Notes: generated from the sequence alone by a model not told the origin. A stretch of DNA of 64,000 bases from Streptomyces plumbidurans (GCF_019857225.1 NZ_JAFJSY010000004.1:1-64000); one strand, 5' to 3'; shown: positions 1 to 9,307, counted from the stretch's first letter. Made by a program: numbers and translations.

Positions 1-42
1 TGGCGCCGCCCGCCTGGCGCCGCCCGCCTGGCGCCGCCCCCC
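1..42. repeat. 14-bp G/C-rich tandem repeat, three copies
   Basis: The unit TGGCGCCGCCCGCC is repeated exactly at 1-14 and 15-28, and a third copy at 29-42 differs by one base. It runs into a second, more degenerate repeat. The array is cut by the window edge, so its full extent is unknown. I see no convincing coding function for it. Confidence 0.85.
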
Positions 43-46
43 GGCG

Positions 47-160
47 CACTGCCCGCCCAGCTCAGGGCCGCCCGGGGCTCAGCGCCCGCCGAGCTCAACG
101 CCAGCCCAGGTCAAGCGCGCGCCCAGCGCAACGCCCACCCAGCTCAACACCCCCACCCCC
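47..160. repeat. Degenerate 16-17 bp tandem repeat (about 7 units)
   Basis: Seven consecutive units of 16-17 bp start at 47, 63, 80, 96, 112, 129 and 145. Most begin with CA and carry the pattern CAnCGCCnnCCCAGCT. The array ends at the stop codon of the membrane protein gene encoded on the minus strand, so it is that gene's 3' flank. Confidence 0.6.
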
Positions 161-1231
161 TCAAATAACCTTCAACCGCACCAGCGCCCCCAACGTCACC
201 GCCCCCGGCACCAGCGGCAGCCACACCGTGATGATCCGATAGGTGAGCACCACGGCCGTCGCCAAGGCAGCCGGCGCTCCCGCCGCCACCAGTGCCACGA
301 TCAGCGCCGCCTCCACCGAGCCGATCCCGCCCGGTGTCGGCACCACCGCGACCGCGACCGTTGCCGCCAGATAGGCGACCGCCATGTGCACGGGCGGTAC
401 GGGCAGCCCCAGCGACAGGCCGACCAGGACCAGCCCGGCCGCCTGTAGTGCGGGGAAGGCGAACGAACCGCCCCACAGCGCGAGCGCCCGGGACGGGTGG
501 GTGTGCACCGAGCGCAGCTCGCCCAGGGCCGTGCGCAGGAAGGACAGTGCGGCCGTCCGCACCCGCCGTACGAGGGACAGAAGCACCACCGCCACGGCCA
601 CGGCCGAGACGGCCGCCAGCAGCAGCGGACCCACCGAGCCGGGCGGCAGCAGGCTGCCGAAGCTCAGGGCGTCGGGGAAGGCGAGCAGGAGGGCGATCAA
701 GAGGGTCACCCGGGTGACCGATTCCGCCAGCAGATACAGCGCCAGCGCCGCCGAGGAGCGCGCGAGCGGAACTCCGCACACCGTCATGAAGCGCAGATTG
801 ACCGCCCCCGCACCGAGTCCCGTCGGCAGCAGATGATTGGCCGAGCCCGCCGCGAACTGGGTGGCGAGCAGCCGCCGCCTGGGCAGCCGGTCGACGACCG
901 CACCCTGCCGGGTGAAGGCAGCGGCCACCCAGCTCAGACAGGTGGCACCGACCGCCGCGAGCAGCCACGGCCACTCGGCCGCCCGCAGCTGCCCGAAGCC
1001 CTCGGCGAGGACCGACCGGTGCTGCACGGCGACGACGGCGACCAGCAGGAGCGGAACCAGGCACAGGACCTGACGGACCGGGACGCGACGGGGGAACCGT
1101 CCCGGCGGGGGGCCTTGGGGGAATTGAACCGCAGTCACATCTGGAGAGGGTTTCCGCACCGCGACAACTGCGGGTTGCGGAATCGCGGACAGCGTCTTAC
1201 GTACGGGAAGCGGGTGGGGAGGCAGAGGCAT
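161..1231 (-). CDS. Lysylphosphatidylglycerol synthase TM-region (UPF0104/YbhN-like) membrane protein
   Basis: This 356-residue polytopic inner-membrane protein resembles the flippase-like transmembrane half of lysyl-phosphatidylglycerol synthases, without the cytosolic aminoacyl-transfer domain. A basic, proline-rich N-terminus of about 50 residues precedes 7-8 hydrophobic segments. The family-typical P-T-P-G-G-I-G stretch lies near the C-terminus, followed by a segment ending in a polar tail. The ATG at 1231 is chosen because AAGGA lies 5 bases upstream; longer frames run into the divergent exporter gene. It shares only a short divergent intergenic region with that exporter. The transported substrate is unknown; UPF0104 proteins are usually annotated only as membrane flippase-like. 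Confidence 0.78.
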   Translation of the reverse strand: MPLPPHPLPVRKTLSAIPQPAVVAVRKPSPDVTAVQFPQGPPPGRFPRRVPVRQVLCLVPLLLVAVVAVQHRSVLAEGFGQLRAAEWPWLLAAVGATCLSWVAAAFTRQGAVVDRLPRRRLLATQFAAGSANHLLPTGLGAGAVNLRFMTVCGVPLARSSAALALYLLAESVTRVTLLIALLLAFPDALSFGSLLPPGSVGPLLLAAVSAVAVAVVLLSLVRRVRTAALSFLRTALGELRSVHTHPSRALALWGGSFAFPALQAAGLVLVGLSLGLPVPPVHMAVAYLAATVAVAVVPTPGGIGSVEAALIVALVAAGAPAALATAVVLTYRIITVWLPLVPGAVTLGALVRLKVI

Positions 1232-1271
1232 GGGGTCCTTCGCGCGGGGGACGGAGCGGCGGGAGAAAGTG

Positions 1272-1302
1272 TTGACCTCAACAACGCTCGAGGTTCTAGG
1301 TT
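1272..1302 (+). promoter_or_regulatory. MerR-family-type promoter/operator (19-bp spacer)
   Basis: A -35 TTGACC (1272-1277) and -10 TAGGTT (1297-1302) are separated by 19 bases. The spacer holds the dyad ACCTC...GAGGT (1275-1294), including CCTCAACAACGCTCGAGG, which is close in form to SoxR/MerR boxes. An over-long spacer carrying a dyad is the hallmark of MerR-activated promoters. The predicted transcription start falls at or next to the ATG at 1310, implying a leaderless message. No MerR gene is present in this window. Confidence 0.7.
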
Positions 1303-1309
1303 CTCTCCC

Positions 1310-3217
1310 ATGAGCATGGAGACCACAGCGTGGACACAGCTGCACAGTGTCATGACCGCCCAGCAGCAACGGCATCCTGTGGCGCGCGCCACGCTCCGCC
1401 GTATCGCCTCCTTCGCCCGCCCGCACCGCGCCCGAATGGCGCAGTTCGTGCTGCTCGGGGTGGCGACGGCACTGCTCGCCGTCGCCACCCCCGTACTGGC
1501 CGGGCGCGTCGTCAACGCGATCGTGTCGGGCGACGACGAGGGCAGGGTCGTACGCCTCGCCCTGCTCATCGCGCTGATCGCGGTCGTGGAAGCGGCCCTC
1601 GGCATCCTCGGCAGAAGGCTTTCGGCGACGCTCGGCGAGGGACTCATCCTCGATCTGCGGACAGCCGTGTTCGATCATGTGCAGCGCATGCCGGTCGCGT
1701 TCTTCACACGCACACGTACGGGAGCGCTGGTCTCCCGACTCAACAACGACGTCATCGGCGCCCAGCGTGCCTTCAGCAACACCCTGTCCGGAGTCGTCAC
1801 CAACCTGGTCACCCTGGTGCTCACGCTCGCCGTGATGCTCACCCTCTCCTGGCAGATCACCCTGCTCGCGCTGGCGCTGCTCCCGGTGTTCGTGGTGCCC
1901 GCGCGGCGCATGGGCAGTCGGATGGCCCGTATGCAGCGTGAGGCGGCCGAGCTGAACGCGTCGATGGGCACCCGGATGACCGAGCGGTTCTCCGCGCCGG
2001 GAGCCACCCTGGTCAAGCTGTTCGGGCGGCCCGAGGAGGAGTCGGCGGAGTTCGCGGCGCGCGCCCGCCGGGTCGCCGAGATCGGCGTGCGGACAGCCAC
2101 CGCCCAGTCGGTGTTCATCACCGCCCTGACCCTGGTCTCCTCACTCGCCCTCGCCCTGGTCTACGGCCTAGGCGGCTGGTTCGCCCTGCGCGGCAGCCTG
2201 GAGCCGGGCGCGGTGGTGTCGCTGGCGCTGCTGCTGACCCGTATGTACGCCCCGCTCACCTCGCTGGCCGGCGCCCGGGTCGAGGTGATGAGCGCCCTGG
2301 TCAGCTTCGAGCGGGTCTTCGAGGTGCTCGACCTCAAGCCCCTGATCGAGCAGAAACCCGACGCCCGCGCCGTGCCGGACGGCCCGGTCCGCGTCGAGTT
2401 CGACGACGTCCGCTTCGGCTACCCGTCCGCCGACAAGGTCTCCCTCGCCTCCTTGGAGGAGGTCGCCTCCCTCGACACCCGCGGCGGCGCCGAGGTCCTG
2501 CACGGCATCTCCTTCCGCGCCGAACCGGGCCGGACGGTCGCCCTCGTCGGCTCCTCCGGCGCGGGCAAGTCGACCATCGCGCAACTCCTGCCGCGCCTGT
2601 ACGACGTGGACGAGGGCGCCGTACGCATCGGCGGGATCGACGTCCGCGACCTCACGGCCGACTCGCTGCGGGCCACCCTCGGCATGGTCACCCAGGACGG
2701 CCACCTGTTCCACGACACGGTCCGCGCCAACCTGCTGCTGGCCGCCCCCACCGCCACCGAGGACGAACTGTGGGACGCGCTGCGCCGCTCCCGCCTCGAC
2801 GATCTCGTACGGTCCCTGCCGGACGGCCTGGAGACGGTGGTCGGCGAGCGCGGCTACCGCCTCTCCGGCGGCGAACGCCAGCGCATGACCATCGCCCGCC
2901 TGCTGCTGGCCCGCCAGCGCGTCGTCATCCTCGACGAGGCCACCGCCCACCTCGACAACACCTCGGAGGCCGCGGTCCAGGAAGCCCTCGCCGAGGCCCT
3001 GGAGGGCCGCACCGCGGTCGTCATCGCCCACCGGCTGTCCACCGTACGGGCGGCGGACCAGATCCTGGTGATCGAGGCGGGGCTGGTGGTCGAACGGGGG
3101 ACACACGACGAACTCCTGGCCGCAGGCGGCCGGTACGCCGAGCTGTACCGGACGCAGTTCGAGGAACGGGCGGAGGGGCCGACGCAGCTCGAATCCGCGG
3201 GGGAGCCCGCGGCGTAG
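1310..3217 (+). CDS. ABC exporter, fused transmembrane and ATPase domains
   Basis: This 635-residue half-transporter exports a drug, lipid or peptide as a homo- or heterodimer. The N-terminal ABC_membrane domain (about residues 25-320, six hydrophobic segments) is followed by the nucleotide-binding domain. It has Walker A GSSGAGKST near residue 415, signature LSGGERQRM, Walker B VVILDEATAHLD and H-loop IAHRLSTV, so the ATPase should be active. An insertion of about 17 residues after the A-loop region (FGYPSADKV...) lengthens the start of the ATPase domain. The ATG at 1310 sits about 7 bases after the -10 of the MerR-type promoter, which suggests leaderless translation; a second in-frame ATG lies at 1316. 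The substrate cannot be read from sequence. Confidence 0.9.
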   Translation: MSMETTAWTQLHSVMTAQQQRHPVARATLRRIASFARPHRARMAQFVLLGVATALLAVATPVLAGRVVNAIVSGDDEGRVVRLALLIALIAVVEAALGILGRRLSATLGEGLILDLRTAVFDHVQRMPVAFFTRTRTGALVSRLNNDVIGAQRAFSNTLSGVVTNLVTLVLTLAVMLTLSWQITLLALALLPVFVVPARRMGSRMARMQREAAELNASMGTRMTERFSAPGATLVKLFGRPEEESAEFAARARRVAEIGVRTATAQSVFITALTLVSSLALALVYGLGGWFALRGSLEPGAVVSLALLLTRMYAPLTSLAGARVEVMSALVSFERVFEVLDLKPLIEQKPDARAVPDGPVRVEFDDVRFGYPSADKVSLASLEEVASLDTRGGAEVLHGISFRAEPGRTVALVGSSGAGKSTIAQLLPRLYDVDEGAVRIGGIDVRDLTADSLRATLGMVTQDGHLFHDTVRANLLLAAPTATEDELWDALRRSRLDDLVRSLPDGLETVVGERGYRLSGGERQRMTIARLLLARQRVVILDEATAHLDNTSEAAVQEALAEALEGRTAVVIAHRLSTVRAADQILVIEAGLVVERGTHDELLAAGGRYAELYRTQFEERAEGPTQLESAGEPAA

Positions 3218-3250
3218 GGCCGGGGAGGGGTGCGCGTCGGGGAGGCCGTG

Positions 3251-3264
3251 GGTGGGCGCCCACC
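3251..3264. promoter_or_regulatory. Perfect 14-bp palindrome upstream of the DHA2 exporter
   Basis: GGTGGGCGCCCACC is self-complementary. It lies in the gap between the ABC exporter stop and the next genes, 40 bases before a start codon with a good ribosome binding site. It could be an operator dimer site or a weak terminator stem; there is no following T-tract. Confidence 0.35.
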
Positions 3265-3303
3265 TCATGCGGGTGTGGGAAAACGCCACCGGAGGCGGTA
3301 CCG

Positions 3304-3444
3304 ATGGAAGGAATCCGCAATCTTCCGGGTCTGGCTGGAGCACCCCGTTCGCCCGCCTCCACGCTGAGTCGTGATCGGCTCCGGCGCCTCGCTCGACGGG
3401 GCCGGGCCGCTCGTGTCGACAACGCGGAGAGGAACCCCCGATGA
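3304..3444 (+). CDS. Possible 46-residue leader peptide coupled to the MFS exporter
   Basis: An ATG at 3304 is preceded 5 bases upstream by GGAGGCGG, one of the best ribosome binding sites in this part of the window. The frame encodes a basic, arginine-rich 46-residue peptide (MEGIRNLPGLAG...) and its TGA overlaps the ATG of the exporter (ATGA at 3441-3444). That geometry allows translational coupling, as in attenuation leaders of resistance genes. I recognise no homologue, and the C-terminal half could simply be G+C-rich non-coding sequence, so this is tentative. Confidence 0.3.
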   Translation: MEGIRNLPGLAGAPRSPASTLSRDRLRRLARRGRAARVDNAERNPR

Positions 3445-4892
3445 CTGCTGAGAGTGTGCTGACGCCGCCTCATACGGCGTACCGATGGCGGTGGTTGGCG
3501 CTCACCGCCCTGCTGCTCGGTGAGGCGATGAATCTGCTGGACGCGACCATCGTGCAGGTCGCCGCACCGAAGATCCAGGCCGATCTGGGCGGCTCGGTGT
3601 CCGACATCCAGTGGTTCACCACCGCGTACACCCTGCCGTTCGCGGTGCTGTTGATCACCGGCGGCCGGTTGGGTGACATCGCCGGCCGCAAGCGGCTGTT
3701 CGTGATCGGGGTGACCGGCTTCATGGTCGCGTCCGCCGCCTGCGCCGTGGCGCCCTCGGTGGGGCTGCTGATCACCTTCCGGGTGGTTCAGGGAGCCGCG
3801 GCGGCCGTGATCATCCCGCAGACCATCGGGCTGATCAAGACGATGTTCTCCGGGCCCGAAATGTCCAAGGCCCTGGGCAGCATCGGTCCGGTGATGGGCC
3901 TCGCCGCCGTCTGCGGACCGGTGCTCGGCGGTGTGCTCACCCACGCCGACCTGTTCGGCTCCTCCTGGCGCGCGGCGTTCCTGGTCAACGTCCCCGTGTC
4001 GCTGGTCGTCCTGGCGATCTCGCCGAAGCTGATGGAGAACCGCGCCCCCAAGCGACCCACCCTCGACGTGACCGGGACGTTGCTGGTTACGGCCGGCATC
4101 GGGCTCGTCGTCCACCCGCTGATCGGCGCCGATCTGAGCGCCCTGTCGAGGTGGAGCTGGGCGGTGATCGTGGCGGGCTTGTGCCTGATGGCGGTCTTCG
4201 CGGTGCATCAGCGTGCGGTGGCGGCCGCCGGGCGCAGCCCGCTGGTGGAGCCGAGCCTGTTCGCGCACCGCGGCTTCCCGGCCGCCCTGGTGACGTCGAC
4301 GTCCTTCTTCGCCGTCACCAACGGTCTGATGATGGTCATCGTCCTTCAGCTGCAACTGGGGCTGGGCACCGACGTGTTGAAGGCGGGTCTGACCCTCGCT
4401 CCGTGGTCGGTGGGCCTGGCCGTCGCCTCCTGGATGGCCGGTGCGCATCTGATCAAGCGATACGGCCACCGCATGATGTCCCTCGGGCTGTCCGTTCTGC
4501 TGATCGGTGCGCTCGCGGCGATCGCCGTCTACCACGCGGCGGACCCGCAGACGTACCCGACGCCCCTGCTGTTCGCGCTCGGAGTCGTCGGACTCGGGGT
4601 CGGCCTGTTCAGCCCGGCGTTCTTCACCATCGCTCTCAAGCCGCTGCAGCCGCAGGAGATCGGCTCGGCCGCGGGTCTGCTGAACGCCGTCCAGCAGTTG
4701 GGCGCCACGCTGGGAGTGGCGGTCCTCGGCAGCGTCTACCTGGGCAGCGCCGGGTCCGGCGGCGCACCGGCCGCACTGCACGCCGTCCAGCTCGCCTTCT
4801 GGGTCGCCGTGGCACTGGTCGTGGTCAGCTTCGCGACCAGCCGCATGATGACCGACAAGAGCGCTCCGGCCGACGCGGCAGAACGACGCTAG
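3441..4892 (+). CDS. DHA2-family MFS multidrug exporter
   Basis: This 483-residue, roughly 14-segment major facilitator of the EmrB/QacA (DHA2) type should be a proton-drug antiporter in the cytoplasmic membrane. The N-terminal segment carries the family-typical LDATIVQVA with W-F-T-T-A-Y-T-L, then motif A GGRLGDIAGRKR in loop 2-3 and a P-rich G-P-V-L-G-G antiporter motif C in segment 5. Length is normal for 14-TM members. The start overlaps the stop of a small upstream frame. It is convergent with the Lrp-type regulator and shares 4 bases at the stops. Its substrate is unknown. Confidence 0.9.
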   Translation: MTAESVLTPPHTAYRWRWLALTALLLGEAMNLLDATIVQVAAPKIQADLGGSVSDIQWFTTAYTLPFAVLLITGGRLGDIAGRKRLFVIGVTGFMVASAACAVAPSVGLLITFRVVQGAAAAVIIPQTIGLIKTMFSGPEMSKALGSIGPVMGLAAVCGPVLGGVLTHADLFGSSWRAAFLVNVPVSLVVLAISPKLMENRAPKRPTLDVTGTLLVTAGIGLVVHPLIGADLSALSRWSWAVIVAGLCLMAVFAVHQRAVAAAGRSPLVEPSLFAHRGFPAALVTSTSFFAVTNGLMMVIVLQLQLGLGTDVLKAGLTLAPWSVGLAVASWMAGAHLIKRYGHRMMSLGLSVLLIGALAAIAVYHAADPQTYPTPLLFALGVVGLGVGLFSPAFFTIALKPLQPQEIGSAAGLLNAVQQLGATLGVAVLGSVYLGSAGSGGAPAALHAVQLAFWVAVALVVVSFATSRMMTDKSAPADAAERR

Positions 4893-5929
4893 TCCGGACG
4901 TCTTCTCGCAAGCGGCGGCCTCCTGGGCGCGGGCATACTGGTACGGGCCAGATCCGTGAGGATGGGGCTGGCCGCCTTGAGGTTCTGCAGGACCGGGCTG
5001 GTCTCGAGGGCGTGGACGGCGTCCAGGGAGCCCAGCCGCCGGACAAGGTAGTGGTGCAGGTCGGCGGGGTCGCGGCACAAGGCCTGTGCCACCAGGTTGC
5101 TGGGGCCCGTGGTCGCGGCGACATAGGCCAGTTCGTCGTGGTCGGCCAGTGTCGTGGCCACGTCCTCCAGATGGGCCGGGCGCACCGACATCCACAGCAG
5201 TGCCCTGGTGTTGGCGCCGAAGTGACCCGCGTCGACCTCGACATCGAAGAAGACGGCGCCTCCCGCCCGCAGATCCGCGAGCCGGCGCGCCACGGTGACC
5301 GGGGACCAGCCGGTCGCCCGGGCCAGCTCGGCGTGGGTGGCCCGCCCGTCCTTCTGCAGGGCGACCAGCAAGTCGGCGTCACCTTCGGTGAGATGGCGCG
5401 GGACAGGCATGTAGGAGGTGTCGGCCGACTCGTGCTCGCGCAGGAACCGCTGCTGCTCCTCGTCGAGTGTGTCGGCGCTGCGGCGCCAGTTCGTCGGACC
5501 GCCGAGGTAGGTGTGCAGAACGCAGTGCGCGGACACCGCGGTGATGTTGGCGGTGCGCGGAATGTCGTGCAGCAGCAGGGAGTTGCCGTTGCCCGCGCCG
5601 GTGTCGGTCGGCGTGTGGATGATCGCGACGATCTCGGTGCCGCCGGAGGTGAGTTTCACCCACGAGGTGTCATGCCGCCGCACCAGCGCGTAGGCCAGGT
5701 CCTGTGCGGAACCCGCCGCCGCGGTGAGCCGCACGAGCCACTGCGTCCGTCCCGCCCGATGGGGGTCCGGCAGCCCCACGACCCGTAAGGACGCCTCGTT
5801 ACGCAGGCGGCGGTAGCGGCGCGCGACGGTCTGCGGCGAGACGTCGAGGGCGGCGGCGACCCGGCTGAAAGGCGCGCGGCCGTCGATGTGCAGCGCGTGG
5901 ATCAGGGCACGGTCCAGGTCGTCCAGCAT
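4889..5929 (-). CDS. Lrp/AsnC-family regulator with duplicated HTH-RAM architecture
   Basis: This 346-residue regulator is twice the usual length of Lrp/AsnC proteins. It has an N-terminal winged HTH (LDRALIHALHIDGRAPFSRV...VSPQTVARRYRRLR), a RAM-like sensing region, a second AsnC HTH near residues 185-230 (DADLLVALQKDGRATHAELA...WSPVTVARRLADLR) and a second effector region. Such tandem forms are common in actinomycetes and probably act as pseudo-dimers. The ATG at 5929 is preceded by AAGGA. It ends within the stop of the DHA2 exporter and lies downstream of metE. Whether it controls either is inference; its ligand is unknown. Confidence 0.85.
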   Translation of the reverse strand: MLDDLDRALIHALHIDGRAPFSRVAAALDVSPQTVARRYRRLRNEASLRVVGLPDPHRAGRTQWLVRLTAAAGSAQDLAYALVRRHDTSWVKLTSGGTEIVAIIHTPTDTGAGNGNSLLLHDIPRTANITAVSAHCVLHTYLGGPTNWRRSADTLDEEQQRFLREHESADTSYMPVPRHLTEGDADLLVALQKDGRATHAELARATGWSPVTVARRLADLRAGGAVFFDVEVDAGHFGANTRALLWMSVRPAHLEDVATTLADHDELAYVAATTGPSNLVAQALCRDPADLHHYLVRRLGSLDAVHALETSPVLQNLKAASPILTDLARTSMPAPRRPPLARRRPD

Positions 5930-5995
5930 GCACACATCCTTCAGTGCTGTCGGGGGTCGGGGCGACAAGGCGCCCCGGCCCCCGGATCGTGCGGG

Positions 5996-8314
5996 TCAGG
6001 ACCCGGACAGCTCGCCGCGCACGGTGCGGGCGGCGGCGACCAGGTTCTCCAGTGAGGCGCGGGTCTCGGGCCAGGCGCGGGTCTTCAGCCCGCAGTCGGG
6101 GTTGACCCACAGCCGCCCGGCCGGGATGGCCCGCAGGCCGGTGCGGAGCAGGTCGGCGGCCTCCTCGGCGCTGGGAACACGCGGGGAGTGGATGTCGTAG
6201 ACGCCGGGTCCTGCTTCGCGCGGGTAGCCGTGGGCGGCCAGTTCGCGGGCGACCTGCATGTGCGAGCGGGCGGCCTCCAGGCTGATGACGTCGGCGTCGA
6301 GGTCGTCGATGGCCTGGACGATGTCGCCGAACTCGGCGTAGCACATGTGGGTGTGGATCTGGGTGTCCGGCCGCACGCCACCGGTGCTCAGGCGGAACGC
6401 CTCGGTCGCCCAGGCCAGGTACGCCGGACGGTCGGCGGCCCGCAGTGGCAGGGTCTCGCGCAGGGCCGGTTCGTCGACCTGGATGACCGAAGTCCCGGCA
6501 GCCTCAAGGTCGTTCACCTCGTCGCGCAGGGCGAGGGCGACCTGGCGGGCGGTGTCGCCGAGCGGCTGGTCGTCGCGGACGAAGGACCAGGCGAGCATGG
6601 TGACCGGGCCCGTGAGCATGCCCTTGACCGGCCGGGAGGTGAGGGACTGGGCATACGTCGTCCAGCGCACCGTCATCGGCTCGGGCCGTGAGATGTCGCC
6701 GGCCAGGATCGGCGGACGGACGTAGCGGGTGCCGTAGGACTGGACCCAGCCGTGCTGCGTGGCCAGGTAGCCGGTGAGCTGTTCGGCGAAGTACTGGACC
6801 ATGTCGTTGCGTTCGGGCTCGCCGTGCACCAGGACGTCGATGCCGGTCTTCTCCTGGAACGAGATGACCTCCTGGATCTCCGCCTTGATGCGCTCCTCGT
6901 ACTCGGCGGTGTCGATGTGTCCGGCGCGCAAGTCGGCGCGTGCGGTGCGCAGTTCGCCGGTCTGCGGGAACGAGCCGACGGTCGTGGTCGGCAGCAGCGG
7001 CAGCCCGAGGTGCGCGCGCTGGGCTGCGGCGCGCTCGGCATAGGGCTGGGAGCGTCGGACATCGGCCTCGGTGACGGCGGCGGCGCGGGAGCGCACCGCC
7101 GGGTCGTGGGTGATGGGGGAACCGGTCCGGGAGGCCAAGTCGGCGCGGTTGGCGGCGAGTTCGGCGGCGATCGTGTCCGTGCCCTGGGCGAGGCCCTTGG
7201 CTAGCGTGACGACCTCGGCCGTCTTCTGCCGGGCGAAGGCGAGCCAACGCAGGATCTGCGGCTCGATGTCGCGCTCGGCGGCCGCGTCCAGCGGCACGTG
7301 GAGGAGGGAGCAGGAGGCGGCCACGTCGACCCGGTCGGCCAGCCCGAGCAGGGTGCCGAGGGTGGACAGGGACTTCGCCAGGTCGTTGACCCAGATGTTG
7401 CGGCCGTTGACGACACCTGCGACCAGCCGCTTGCCGGGCAGCCCGCCCGCCGCGGCCAGAGCCTGCAGGTTTCCGGCCGCGGACTCGGTGAAGTCGACGG
7501 CCAGTCCCTCGACCGGGGCCTTGGCCAGCACTGGCAGGGCGTCTCCGAGCCGGTCGAAGTACGAGGCGACGAGCAGCCTGGGCCGGTCGGTGAGGGCGCC
7601 GAGGTCACGGTAGGCGCGGGCGGTGGCGTTCAGCTCGGCCGGGGTGCGGTCCTGGACGAGGGCCGGCTCGTCCAACTGGACCCACTCGGCGCCCGCCGCC
7701 CGCAGGTCGGCCAGAATCTCCGCGTACACCGGCAGCAGCCGGTCCAACAGGGTGAGCGGTTCGAAGCCCGCGGCCACACCGGGCGCGGGCTTGGCGAGCA
7801 GCAGGTAGGTGACGGGGCCGACCAGGACCGGACGGGCGGTCAGGCCGAGGGTGAGGGCTTCCCTCAGCTCCGTGACCTGCTTGCCGGAGTCGGCGGTGAA
7901 GACGGTGCCGGGGCCCAACTCGGGGACCAGATAGTGGTAGTTGGTGTCGAACCACTTGGTCATCTCCAGGGGCGCGGTGTCCTGCGTACCGCGGGCCATG
8001 GCGAAGTAGCCGTCCAGGGCGTCGAGTTCAACTGCAGCTCGGTGGCGGTCGGGGATCGCGCCGAGCGCGACGGTGGTGTCGAGGACATGGTCGTAGTACG
8101 AGAAGTCACCGGTCGGAACCTCATGGATGCCGGCGTCGGCGAGCTGCCGCCAGTTCGCGCGACGCAGTTCGGCGGCGGTCGCACGGAGGGCGTCGGCGGT
8201 GACGTGGCCCTTCCAGTAGCCCTCGATCGCCTTCTTCAGTTCCCGGTTCGGGCCCTGGCGGGGGTAGCCGTACACGGTGGCCCGTGCTGCCGCGGCTGCG
8301 GGCTTGATGGTCAC
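5996..8314 (-). CDS. metE: Cobalamin-independent methionine synthase
   Basis: This is 5-methyltetrahydropteroyltri-glutamate-homocysteine methyltransferase (772 residues, the usual MetE length). It catalyses the last step of methionine synthesis in the cytosol without vitamin B12. The N-terminal domain begins [20 protein letters not shown]. The C-terminal catalytic barrel carries zinc ligands in [13 protein letters not shown] and in [10 protein letters not shown]. The GTG at 8314 is chosen because AAGGAG lies 6 bases upstream and the next residues match the MetE start. A cobalamin riboswitch precedes it, so the gene should be shut off when B12 is present and the B12-dependent MetH can work. 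Confidence 0.97.
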   Translation of the reverse strand: MTIKPAAAAARATVYGYPRQGPNRELKKAIEGYWKGHVTADALRATAAELRRANWRQLADAGIHEVPTGDFSYYDHVLDTTVALGAIPDRHRAAVELDALDGYFAMARGTQDTAPLEMTKWFDTNYHYLVPELGPGTVFTADSGKQVTELREALTLGLTARPVLVGPVTYLLLAKPAPGVAAGFEPLTLLDRLLPVYAEILADLRAAGAEWVQLDEPALVQDRTPAELNATARAYRDLGALTDRPRLLVASYFDRLGDALPVLAKAPVEGLAVDFTESAAGNLQALAAAGGLPGKRLVAGVVNGRNIWVNDLAKSLSTLGTLLGLADRVDVAASCSLLHVPLDAAAERDIEPQILRWLAFARQKTAEVVTLAKGLAQGTDTIAAELAANRADLASRTGSPITHDPAVRSRAAAVTEADVRRSQPYAERAAAQRAHLGLPLLPTTTVGSFPQTGELRTARADLRAGHIDTAEYEERIKAEIQEVISFQEKTGIDVLVHGEPERNDMVQYFAEQLTGYLATQHGWVQSYGTRYVRPPILAGDISRPEPMTVRWTTYAQSLTSRPVKGMLTGPVTMLAWSFVRDDQPLGDTARQVALALRDEVNDLEAAGTSVIQVDEPALRETLPLRAADRPAYLAWATEAFRLSTGGVRPDTQIHTHMCYAEFGDIVQAIDDLDADVISLEAARSHMQVARELAAHGYPREAGPGVYDIHSPRVPSAEEAADLLRTGLRAIPAGRLWVNPDCGLKTRAWPETRASLENLVAAARTVRGELSGS

Positions 8315-8487
8315 GGAGAACTCCTTCGCGAGATGGATCCCTGAGATCCCGGGACGGGACGAGAGCGCGAAGGGGTGGCGAACCGGACGGCACGCGTCGT
8401 GCGCGGCTGGGCACGGTCGTCCGCCTGGTATGTACGCCGACCCGCCCTCGAGGTCACCGGGATGTCCGCGCACGAGTGGTTCACACG

Positions 8488-8692
8488 CGGGCAGTTGGCA
8501 GGTCTTCGGACTCGCGGGCACGTCTCGTCGTACGAGACACCTACTGGCCGTCGCTTCCCAGGCCCGGTACCCGGACCCAGTGCGTGTGACGGCGGTCGTT
8601 CCCACTCACCGCTGCGGGGCAGTCCCGGATTCCCACCGGGTTCCCTCTTACGACGCCTCCCGCCTGGCGGACGGGGCGAACCAGCTGCACCG
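8488..8692 (-). promoter_or_regulatory. Cobalamin (B12) riboswitch controlling metE
   Basis: Read on the minus strand, the region contains the adenosylcobalamin riboswitch landmarks in order: a GAGGGAACCCGGTGGGAA block, then CGGGACTGCCCCGCAGCGGT, a variable arm, and near the 3' end the B12 box (AGACCTGCC followed by AACTGCC, about 8491-8507). It ends about 175 bases before the metE start codon. B12-riboswitch repression of metE is established for Streptomyces. Exact boundaries are approximate. Confidence 0.93.
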
Positions 8693-8770
8693 GCCACCTT
8701 ACGGGGTCGTCGTGCCGGAGGGCAGTGCCTTGTGAACGCGTCGGGCGCGAAGCGATGTTCCTCACAACCA

Positions 8771-8798
8771 TCGACTTCGACGTGTGCCCGTGTAGGCT
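8771..8798 (+). promoter_or_regulatory. Candidate promoter for panD
   Basis: TCGACT (8771-8776) and TAGGCT (8793-8798) are separated by 16 bases and lie about 60 bases upstream of the panD ATG. The -10 is a good match to Streptomyces housekeeping promoters and the -35 is moderate. Confidence 0.35.
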
Positions 8799-8856
8799 GA
8801 AGAACGCCCTTGACCTGCACAAAGCAGGCAGGGAGCCGTCTTTTCAGGAGTCCAAC

Positions 8857-9276
8857 ATGCTGCGCACCATGTTCAAGTCCAAGATCCACCGCGCCACCGT
8901 CACCCAGGCCGACCTGCACTACGTGGGATCCGTGACGATCGACGCGGACCTGCTCGACGCCGCCGACCTGCTGCCCGGTGAGCTGGTGCACATCGTCGAC
9001 ATCACCAACGGCTCGCGTCTGGAGACGTACGTCATCGAGGGCGAGCGGGGCTCGGGCGTCATCGGGATCAACGGGGCCGCCGCCCATCTCGTCCACCCCG
9101 GCGACCTGGTGATCATCATCAGCTACGCCCAGGTGACCGACGCGGAGGCCAGGGCACTCGAACCCCGGGTCGTGCACGTGGACCGCGACAACCGCATCGT
9201 GGCGCTCGGCGCCGACCCGTCCGAGCCGGTGCCGGGCTCGGACCAGGAGCGCAGCCCGCAGGCCGTCCCGGCCTGA
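8857..9276 (+). CDS. panD: Aspartate 1-decarboxylase proenzyme
   Basis: PanD makes beta-alanine from L-aspartate for pantothenate and coenzyme A synthesis. The protein has 139 residues and begins [20 protein letters not shown]. Self-processing should occur at Gly24-Ser25 in HYVGSVTID, producing the pyruvoyl group on Ser25. The conserved [10 protein letters not shown] and [10 protein letters not shown] segments follow. The ATG at 8857 has CAGGAG 6-7 bases upstream. It is divergent from metE and followed 31 bases later by a small acetyltransferase gene, probably co-transcribed. Confidence 0.97.
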   Translation: MLRTMFKSKIHRATVTQADLHYVGSVTIDADLLDAADLLPGELVHIVDITNGSRLETYVIEGERGSGVIGINGAAAHLVHPGDLVIIISYAQVTDAEARALEPRVVHVDRDNRIVALGADPSEPVPGSDQERSPQAVPA

Positions 9277-9307
9277 TCAGCACCGACCCCGGACCAGGAG
9301 CGTGCCC

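Noticed and set aside
144..1064. Arginine/glycine-rich 306-codon frame overlapping the LPG-synthase-like gene
   Set aside because: Same strand, different frame, low-complexity; the membrane protein frame has membrane segments and a ribosome binding site.
497..1309. Extended N-terminus of the ABC exporter (271 extra codons)
   Set aside because: It lies over the divergent membrane protein gene and the MerR-type promoter; the extra sequence is Arg/Gln-rich with no homology signal.
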